A stretch of DNA of 5,652 nucleotides, taken from assembly GCA_030152225.1 (NCBI GenBank), contig JASLHL010000321.1:1-5652 (forward strand). The letters are read 5' to 3'. A program made the position numbers and the translations under genes. Below are positions 1-4,729 of the stretch, piece after piece; the first letter of the stretch is position 1; each line of letters starts with the position of its first letter. The notes under the pieces are model-generated. The model did not search any database and was not told where the DNA came from. It worked only from the letters and a program-made list of their open reading frames with translations. Origin of the DNA: Flavobacterium sp. GTDB taxonomy: Bacteria; Bacteroidota; Bacteroidia; Flavobacteriales; Flavobacteriaceae.

Positions 1-1482
1 TGGCAATGTAACTCGATTGTTATCGGTCAACATTTTATAGCGCAAATCACTGCTAAATTGATTGAATTTGGAATTAATTCCCACACTCCAATAAAAACCA
101 TTATCCACGAAATAATTGAAATTATAACGTACATTATCCCCTACCGCCACATCCAACGAAGCAACATCACTCTTGAGCAGTAGATTTTTTTGCGTCACAT
201 TGACTAAGGCTGCTGATTTGTATAGCCCATCGTAATGCACCCCAAGCTTTAAATAGCGCTTAATTGGATTTTCTACTAGATCCATCACCAATTCATCGCC
301 ATCGCCATTTGCGTCAAAACGATAGGAAATGCTACTAAAGTTATCGGATCCATTCAGCTGATCAATTCCTTTTTCTAGATCATCAAAAGAAATATAACTT
401 TCAGGTTTAAAACCTAATTTTCCGTGTACATACCGTTGAGTATAATGCTTTAATCCATTAATATCAATGGAGTTAACATATAGTTTATCCGTGTATTTGG
501 GCACAAACTGCTTTTGTAAAACATCTTTTCTGCCTCCTATTTTTTTTATTTCCTCCAATTTGACATTGGCAGCCTCTACTCCTCTTTCAATGATTGCTTT
601 TCCTTCATCAAAAGAGATAACAGTATACCCAGAAATATCAGGCTTGATATAAATATCCGTCTGATCGATCTTATTTTTCATTTGATTGATCGTGGAATAG
701 TTGGAGATTTGAAGCAAGACATCCGCAGCTCCATTAATATCATCAATAGATTTTAACCCATCCTGTACATCGACACCAATCACAATATCAGCCCCTAACG
801 CTCTAAGTTCATCAATAGGGTAATTATTGACAATTCCTCCGTCAATCAGGTGATGTTCGTCAATTAAAACTGGCGCAAACAAAGAGGGAAACGCACCACT
901 AGCCAAGATAGCTTGTGGCAAATAGCCCGAGTCAATCAATACGGGTTTACCAGTTTCAATATTGGTTGCAATACACAAAAAAGGAATATTCAAATCGTTA
1001 AAATCACGTACATGACGCACATGTGCCAAAAGCTTATTCATCAAGTTGTAGTTGTACATACCACGAGAAAAAGCCTTGGGCAATCCTATTTTAAATTTAT
1101 CAAAAGGCAAAGTCAACGCATAAATTTCATCATTTTTCTTTTCGTAAAATGATTTGGACACACGAGGAATATAATCTCGGATTAAAGCCGTTGCATCGAT
1201 ACTGCTAAAAATAGAATCTAACTCACTAGCCGTATACCCTGATGCATAGAGACCTCCTACAATAGCGCCCATACTCGTTCCCGTGATATAATCGACTTGT
1301 ACACCTTGTTCTTCTAGCACTTTGAGCACCCCAATATGAGCCAATCCCTTTGCACCACCTCCACTCAAAACCACTCCTACTTTTGGTCGATCCTTCAGCT
1401 TTTCCTTCGTTTGATTGGTCTCTTGAGCAACTCCCGTAGCACCAAGTAGTGCAATTGCTATAACAACAATAATTCTGTACAT
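1..1482 (-). CDS. Patatin-like phospholipase with POTRA-like and outer-membrane barrel regions (C-terminus cut by window edge)
   Basis: The frame is open from the ATG at 1482 to the left edge, giving 494 residues with no stop. Residues 1-19 form a Sec signal peptide (hydrophobic core about 4-13, likely cleavage after GVA). The patatin domain spans about 33-320. It has the oxyanion-hole loop GGGAKG (41-46), the nucleophile elbow GTSMG (68-72, Ser70) and the catalytic-Asp motif DGG (Asp214), so the Ser-Asp dyad is complete. About 334-405 resembles a POTRA repeat, and from about 409 alternating hydrophobic/polar strands suggest the start of an Omp85-type barrel. Secreted patatins of this plan (PlpD of Pseudomonas, FplA of Fusobacterium) are outer-membrane lipid acyl hydrolases; full-length Bacteroidota members are about 730-760 residues, so roughly 240-270 are missing here. 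The start is 27 bases after the uvrC stop with no terminator between, so it is probably the second gene of that operon. Its leader is A-rich without a clear Shine-Dalgarno. The patatin call is firm; the barrel is inferred from partial sequence. Confidence 0.93.
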   Translation of the reverse strand, partial: MYRIIVVIAIALLGATGVAQETNQTKEKLKDRPKVGVVLSGGGAKGLAHIGVLKVLEEQGVQVDYITGTSMGAIVGGLYASGYTASELDSIFSSIDATALIRDYIPRVSKSFYEKKNDEIYALTLPFDKFKIGLPKAFSRGMYNYNLMNKLLAHVRHVRDFNDLNIPFLCIATNIETGKPVLIDSGYLPQAILASGAFPSLFAPVLIDEHHLIDGGIVNNYPIDELRALGADIVIGVDVQDGLKSIDDINGAADVLLQISNYSTINQMKNKIDQTDIYIKPDISGYTVISFDEGKAIIERGVEAANVKLEEIKKIGGRKDVLQKQFVPKYTDKLYVNSIDINGLKHYTQRYVHGKLGFKPESYISFDDLEKGIDQLNGSDNFSSISYRFDANGDGDELVMDLVENPIKRYLKLGVHYDGLYKSAALVNVTQKNLLLKSDVASLDVAVGDNVRYNFNYFVDNGFYWSVGINSKFNQFSSDLRYKMLTDNNRVTLP

Positions 1483-1509
1483 AGTTTTTCTTTTTTTCGC
1501 CCTACTAAT

Positions 1510-3300
1510 TTACTTCAAATGTTCCAATAAAACTTTAGTTTTTACTTTCCCAATGATACTTTCTACTTCTTCTAGTGGTGCTTCTTTAATTCGCTTCACA
1601 GATTTAAAGTGGTTGAGCAACTTGGTCTTCGTTTTTTCACCAATACCAGGTACTTCATCTAACTTGCTAGTAATTGCATTTTTACTGCGTTGGTTTCGGT
1701 GAAACGTCAAACCAAAACGGTGGGCTTCATCTCGAAGGTGAATAATCACTTTCATTGTCTCTGATCGCTTATCCAAGTACAACGGATAACTATCCCCTGG
1801 ATAAAAAATTTCCTCCAATCGTTCTGCTAAACTGATAATGGGAATTTCCCCCCTTAATCCTAAATCTTCAAGGCTTTTTAACGCAACCCCTAATTGTCCT
1901 TTACCTCCATCAATAACAATTAAATCTGGTAGTGGTTCTTTTTCATCGAGCAAACGTCTATAACGTCTGAATACAATTTCTTGCATGGAAGCAAAATCGT
2001 TTGGACCTTCTACGGTTTTGACATTAAAATGACGGTAGTCTTTTTTACTGGGTTTTCCGTCTTTAAATACCACACATGCGGCAACAGGATTGGTTCCTTG
2101 AATATTTGAGTTATCGAAACACTCAATGTGACGCGGTTCTTTCGGGAGTCGCAAATCTTTCATCATCTGCTGCATGATGCGTTTCACATGTCGATCGGGA
2201 TCGACAATTTTAATTTGCTTCAATTGATCTAAACGATAAAACTTAGCGTTGCGTTCAGACAAGTCCAACAGGGCTTTTTTATCCCCCATTTTAGGTACAG
2301 TAACCTTAATCTCTTCTCCTAATTCTACCTCAAAGGGCACCAAAATCTCTTTGGTCAATAATTCAAATCGACTTCGTATCTCAACAATAGCCAATTCAAG
2401 TAATTCAGCATCCGTCTCTTCCAATTTCTTTTTCATCTCCATATTGTGAGAGCGAATGATTGCTCCATAGGAAACTTGTAAAAAATTGACATAAGCATTG
2501 GTTTCATCCGAAAGAATAGTAAAGACATCTACATTGCCAATTTTGGGATTGACAATGGTTGACTTGGCTTGATAATTCTCAAGCAACTCAATCTTTTCTT
2601 TGATTTGTTGAGCCTCTTCAAAACGCATATCACCGGCTAATTCCAACATATACGTTTTGAATCCCTTGAGACTTTCCTTGAAATTCCCCTTGAGGATATC
2701 GCGTATTTCGGTGATTTTTTTGTCGTATTGTTGAACTGATTCGTAAGCTTCACAAGGTCCCCCACAGTTACCAATATGGTATTCTAAGCAAACCTTGAAT
2801 TTTTCACTGCGAATATTTTGTTGAGATAAGTCATAATTACAGGTGCGTATAGCATACAATTCTTTGATCAAGTCCAATAAGGTAGCCACTGTCTTGGTAC
2901 TGGTATAAGGTCCAAAATATTCTGAACCGTCTTTGACCATACGACGGGTGGTAAAAACACGAGGAAAGGGTTCTTTTTTGATGCAAATCCACGGATAGGA
3001 TTTGTCGTCCTTCAACAAGACATTGTATCGGGGCTGGAGTTGTTTAATCAAATTGTTTTCCAACAGCAACGCATCTGTTTCGGTCGGAACAACAATGTGT
3101 TTTATTTTTACAATTTTTCGGACCAATACATTGGTCTTTGCATTGTCGTGTACTTTATTGAAGTAGGAGCTCACGCGCTTCTTTAGATTCTTTGCTTTAC
3201 CGACATACAAAATCTTCCCTTCTTTATCAAAATACTGATATACACCCGGTTGGTCGGGCAAAGTTTGTATCTGTAACGCTAACTCTTCTTTTACTTGCAT
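1510..3300 (-). CDS. uvrC: UvrABC excinuclease subunit C
   Basis: This encodes a complete 596-residue UvrC (E. coli UvrC is 610). With UvrB it cuts the damaged strand on both sides of a lesion in nucleotide excision repair, in the cytoplasm. The N-terminal GIY-YIG nuclease, which makes the 3' incision, has GVY (19-21), YVG (32-34), Arg42, Glu81 and Asn93. Cys154, Cys171, Cys179 and Cys183 match the spacing of the four cysteines reported to bind a [4Fe-4S] cluster in E. coli UvrC. The UVR motif that contacts UvrB is at about 206-241. The RNase H-like nuclease, which makes the 5' incision, has FDNSNIQG (Asp396), GPNDF (Asp435), IDGGKGQL (Asp464) and RDEAHRF (His527), so its catalytic set looks intact. 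Two helix-hairpin-helix DNA-binding motifs fill about 547-596 (VPGIG at 550-554). The ATG at 3300 fits the family start and lies about 20 bases after a strong promoter; the ATG six bases upstream is followed by a stop after one codon. The patatin gene follows 27 bases downstream. Confidence 0.99.
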   Translation of the reverse strand: MQVKEELALQIQTLPDQPGVYQYFDKEGKILYVGKAKNLKKRVSSYFNKVHDNAKTNVLVRKIVKIKHIVVPTETDALLLENNLIKQLQPRYNVLLKDDKSYPWICIKKEPFPRVFTTRRMVKDGSEYFGPYTSTKTVATLLDLIKELYAIRTCNYDLSQQNIRSEKFKVCLEYHIGNCGGPCEAYESVQQYDKKITEIRDILKGNFKESLKGFKTYMLELAGDMRFEEAQQIKEKIELLENYQAKSTIVNPKIGNVDVFTILSDETNAYVNFLQVSYGAIIRSHNMEMKKKLEETDAELLELAIVEIRSRFELLTKEILVPFEVELGEEIKVTVPKMGDKKALLDLSERNAKFYRLDQLKQIKIVDPDRHVKRIMQQMMKDLRLPKEPRHIECFDNSNIQGTNPVAACVVFKDGKPSKKDYRHFNVKTVEGPNDFASMQEIVFRRYRRLLDEKEPLPDLIVIDGGKGQLGVALKSLEDLGLRGEIPIISLAERLEEIFYPGDSYPLYLDKRSETMKVIIHLRDEAHRFGLTFHRNQRSKNAITSKLDEVPGIGEKTKTKLLNHFKSVKRIKEAPLEEVESIIGKVKTKVLLEHLK

Positions 3301-3319
3301 CTACTCCATGATTAAGTCA

Positions 3320-3349
3320 CAAAATTAAAGCTAAAATAGATGAGAACAA
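3320..3349 (-). promoter_or_regulatory. Bacteroidota-type promoter of the uvrC-patatin operon
   Basis: Read on the minus strand, a TTG (-33 element, plus-strand 3347-3349) is followed by exactly 19 bases and then TAATTTTG (3320-3327), a perfect match to the TAnnTTTG -7 consensus. Transcription should begin near 3314, leaving a leader of only about 14 bases before the uvrC ATG. The -33 TTG overlaps the end of the T-run of the hairpin terminator at 3348-3377. Confidence 0.75.
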
Positions 3350-3377
3350 AAAAGCGATGAAAATTCATCGCTTTTTT
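3348..3377. terminator. Bidirectional intrinsic terminator upstream of uvrC
   Basis: This is a perfect inverted repeat. The core arm GCGATGA (3354-3360) pairs with TCATCGC (3365-3371), with a four-base loop. The core is flanked by six A's on the left (3348-3353) and six T's on the right (3372-3377), so either strand gives a GC-containing stem followed by a U-run. On the minus strand it would end transcripts from the small genes at 3415-3658 and insulate the uvrC promoter. No plus-strand gene obviously feeds into it. Confidence 0.85.
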
Positions 3378-3414
3378 CCATTTAAATTAATCAATTATAA
3401 TGGATATAACTCCT

Positions 3415-3486
3415 CTATTTTTTATCGTCTAAAAAGATAATGCCAACTATTTTTCTGCCGATATTATTTGATGGCTGGTCTATCAT
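3415..3486 (-). CDS. Possible 23-residue peptide, unrecognised
   Basis: An ATG at 3486 opens a 23-codon frame ending in TAG at 3415. The peptide starts MIDQPSNN, has a short hydrophobic stretch (IVGIIF, about residues 13-18) and ends LDDKK. It begins seven bases after the stop of the 54-codon membrane-protein gene, and its own stop lies 37 bases before the hairpin terminator, so it would fit as the last gene of a small operon. There is no clear ribosome binding site and no recognised family. It could easily be a chance frame in the 3' untranslated region of the gene before it. Confidence 0.2.
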   Translation of the reverse strand: MIDQPSNNIGRKIVGIIFLDDKK

Positions 3487-3493
3487 ATTAAAT

Positions 3494-3658
3494 CTAAGGT
3501 TTGGCCTTAAACAATTTAACACTGATCCCCAAAACCAAAACCATGCAAACAATGGCAACCCAAAACCAAGCAGGAGGAAATACCCAAAAGTTCATCCCTG
3601 CCCATAGTAGCAATAACACTGCAAATATTTTAAACCGATAGGTAATTATAAGTTCCAT
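3494..3658 (-). CDS. Small two-helix membrane protein, 54 residues, function unknown
   Basis: An ATG at 3658 opens a 54-codon frame ending in TAG at 3494. The protein starts MELIITYRFK, followed by a hydrophobic helix at about 11-27 (rich in Leu, Val, Trp, Phe), a Pro-Pro turn at 28-29, a second helix at about 31-48, and the basic end KLFKAKP. The helix-PP-helix hairpin with positive residues on both ends suggests an inner-membrane protein with both ends in the cytoplasm. Aromatic-rich helices, a sensible charge pattern and a downstream terminator make this more than a random frame. The leader just before the ATG is A-rich, with no clear Shine-Dalgarno. A perfect 18-bp palindrome lies 23 bases upstream of the start. 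I found no good TAnnTTTG promoter for it; it could depend on an activator at the palindrome or on read-through from the lipoprotein gene 163 bases upstream. The family is not recognised. Confidence 0.6.
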   Translation of the reverse strand: MELIITYRFKIFAVLLLLWAGMNFWVFPPAWFWVAIVCMVLVLGISVKLFKAKP

Positions 3659-3681
3659 TACTATTTTTACTTTCTAAGGAT

Positions 3682-3699
3682 ATAATCAATATTGATTAT
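3682..3699. promoter_or_regulatory. Perfect 18-bp palindrome, candidate operator
   Basis: ATAATCAATATTGATTAT is an uninterrupted, fully self-complementary 18-bp sequence lying 23 bases upstream of the 54-residue membrane-protein start. It has no loop and is not followed by a T-run, so a dimeric DNA-binding protein site fits better than a terminator. The base content is very AT-rich, which makes a chance palindrome somewhat more likely than in balanced DNA. Confidence 0.45.
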
Positions 3700-3748
3700 G
3701 TTGTTGATTGTTTTTTACATACCCTCTTTCTAGTGTATCATTTTTTGT

Positions 3749-3792
3749 TTCCGACTAGCATTCCGGTCTGCTAATTCACATTCCGGATTGCC
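3749..3792. repeat. Cluster of TTCCG-type repeats between the lipoprotein and small membrane-protein genes
   Basis: Three related units follow one another: TTCCGACTAGCA (3749-3760), TTCCGGTCTGCT (3761-3772) and TTCCGGATTGCC (3781-3792). Within them CATTCCGG occurs exactly twice, at 3759-3766 and 3779-3786, a 20-bp period. The middle copy is centred on the dyad TAGCA-nn-CCGG-nn-TGCTA (3756-3773). The stretch is clearly more GC-rich than its surroundings. It may be a tandem protein-binding site or a fragment of a dispersed intergenic repeat; the sequence alone does not decide. Confidence 0.4.
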
Positions 3793-3821
3793 AGTTTATA
3801 TAGAAACAACACGTTTTTATC

Positions 3822-4403
3822 TTATTTTATTTTCTTGTATTGGCTTGATAATACAGCAAACACAACAGCACGAGCTTCATCCTTTTGATAACCATAAGCA
3901 AATGCTAAAGGTTTTCTTGTATTCCACTCATCGTCTGGATCATTAATCTCTTTTAAAAAATTTAATACTCTAACATCACTAACTTTTAATGACGGATTAG
4001 CCTCTGGACTTACAGCCCAAGATTGATTATTTACCAACAAATCCTTCATATACATTTTCATTGTCGCAGAATAATTCATCCCATTAATCAATTGAGTCAT
4101 ATCGGAAGTCATCACATTTTTCAATTCCAACTCCGTTGGAGTAAGATAGGAACTTGTAACAACAGCTAAAAAATCTGTATTTGTATATGCTTTTGTCTCT
4201 ACTTGGCTAATCAAATACTTAGCCGATATAAAATCATTCACGCCTACAAAAGAATTCTCAATTTCTGTAATCATACCACCCCAATTCGCTTGCGTACCAT
4301 GTTGCACTTCTACTGACTGCTGTGCTATTTCGCTTTTTTCTACATCTGTACTACAAGAAGCAAACAACAAGCCGAATACTGCGCATATATAAATCTTTTT
4401 CAT
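3822..4403 (-). CDS. Predicted lipoprotein of unknown function
   Basis: This encodes a complete 193-residue protein. Residues 1-16 form a lipoprotein signal peptide (Lys-Lys at 2-3, hydrophobic core 4-14) ending in the lipobox F-A-S-C, with Cys17 as the lipidation site. The mature part is about 177 residues. Directly after the cysteine come S-T-D-V-E-K-S-E, acidic as in many surface-exposed Bacteroidota lipoproteins, but not a strict match to the K-(D/E)2 export signal described in Capnocytophaga, so surface exposure is undecided. The rest looks mostly alpha-helical, with no internal repeat, no further cysteine and no enzyme motif I recognise. The most distinctive segment is near the C-terminus (about 156-187): an acidic DPDDE patch, then KPLAFAYGYQ and a hydrophobic AVVFAVL. 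The ATG at 4403 is preceded by AAAAGG with a seven-base spacer, an unusually Shine-Dalgarno-like leader for this phylum. It is transcribed divergently from the TPR gene at 4730 and has its own strong promoter at 4491-4521. Confidence 0.88.
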   Translation of the reverse strand: MKKIYICAVFGLLFASCSTDVEKSEIAQQSVEVQHGTQANWGGMITEIENSFVGVNDFISAKYLISQVETKAYTNTDFLAVVTSSYLTPTELELKNVMTSDMTQLINGMNYSATMKMYMKDLLVNNQSWAVSPEANPSLKVSDVRVLNFLKEINDPDDEWNTRKPLAFAYGYQKDEARAVVFAVLSSQYKKIK

Positions 4404-4490
4404 AGTTTTGCCTTTTAAATTAATATTCGTTCCTTTTTTGAATTAAATTATTTAATGCTTAAATGAATTTGTTTACTGTGATTTACAAAG

Positions 4491-4521
4491 CAAACTTAGG
4501 AGGTTCGATCAAAATGCACAA
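4491..4521 (-). promoter_or_regulatory. Bacteroidota-type promoter of the lipoprotein gene
   Basis: On the minus strand a TTTG containing the -33 TTG (plus-strand 4519-4521) is followed by 20 bases and TAAGTTTG (4491-4498), a perfect TAnnTTTG -7 element. Transcription should start near 4485, giving an AT-rich leader of about 80 bases before the ATG at 4403. The -33 TTG lies in the inverted repeat at 4507-4530, which suggests this promoter is controlled by a bound protein. Confidence 0.7.
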
Positions 4522-4530
4522 ATTTTGATC
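4507..4530. promoter_or_regulatory. Perfect inverted repeat over the lipoprotein -33 box, candidate operator
   Basis: GATCAAAAT (4507-4515) and ATTTTGATC (4522-4530) are perfect 9-bp arms around a six-base spacer. The structure spans the -33 TTG at 4519-4521, where a bound repressor would block polymerase. A related GATCA core recurs as ATGATCAA (4663-4670), complementary to TTGATCAT at 4525-4532. No T-run follows on either strand, so it is not a terminator. Confidence 0.55.
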
Positions 4531-4569
4531 ATATATACAAGGGAAGGATTGTAAATAGCAAATGTCATT

Positions 4570-4664
4570 TTGTAAAAAACACTGATTTTAAACAAGTTAA
4601 AACGATAAAATTTGTCTAGCGGAAAAATTGTAAGTTTAACGGAAAAATTGTAAAAAACACTGAT
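4570..4664. repeat. Direct repeats upstream of the TPR gene (17 bp x2 and 14 bp x2)
   Basis: TTGTAAAAAACACTGAT occurs exactly at 4570-4586 and again at 4648-4664, 78 bases apart. A second element, CGGAAAAATTGTAA, occurs at 4620-4633 and 4640-4653, a 20-bp period with a GTTTAA spacer; its second copy overlaps the second 17-bp repeat through TTGTAA. A looser relative, GGATTGTAAA, lies near 4547-4556. Two exact repeat types in under 100 bases, one phased at two helical turns, suggest tandem binding sites for a regulator, or a local duplication. Confidence 0.6.
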
Positions 4665-4670
4665 GATCAA

Positions 4671-4703
4671 TGTTTTATAAAACACAAAAAAACATTACCT
4701 TTA
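4671..4703 (+). promoter_or_regulatory. Weak candidate promoter of the TPR gene with a 14-bp palindrome
   Basis: TACCTTTA (4696-4703) matches the TAnnTTTG -7 consensus except for its last base and would give a leader of about 20 bases. No proper TTG stands 19-20 bases upstream; instead the perfect palindrome TGTTTTATAAAACA (4671-4684) occupies the -33 region. A weak core promoter with upstream repeats is what an activator-dependent promoter can look like. An alternative -7, TAAGTTTA (4631-4638), has a TTG (4612-4614) only 16 bases upstream. Confidence 0.3.
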
Positions 4704-4729
4704 AGAAAACACTTTTAAAACCTTACAAA

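Noticed and set aside
467..652. Open frame of 61 codons on the plus strand
   Set aside because: It lies wholly opposite the patatin gene, has no family resemblance, and the patatin motifs on the other strand are unmistakable.
913..1152. Open frame of 79 codons on the plus strand
   Set aside because: It is antisense to the catalytic part of the patatin domain and encodes no recognisable domain or signal.
2249..2449. Open frame of 66 codons on the plus strand
   Set aside because: It is antisense to the middle of uvrC, is Ser/Asn-rich with no recognisable domain, and has no supporting promoter.
3301..3309. Alternative ATG a few bases upstream of the uvrC start (minus strand)
   Set aside because: It reads ATG GAG TAG, so it stops after two codons and cannot extend uvrC; the ATG at 3300 follows immediately.
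3763..3787. TCCGG...CCGGA stem in the repeat cluster as a terminator for the lipoprotein gene
   Set aside because: The stem is only five base pairs with a 16-base loop, and on the minus strand it is not followed by a U-run.
3749..3792. Repeat cluster as a CRISPR array
   Set aside because: The units are about 12 bases and inexact, with no spacers of regular 30-base length and no cas genes nearby.
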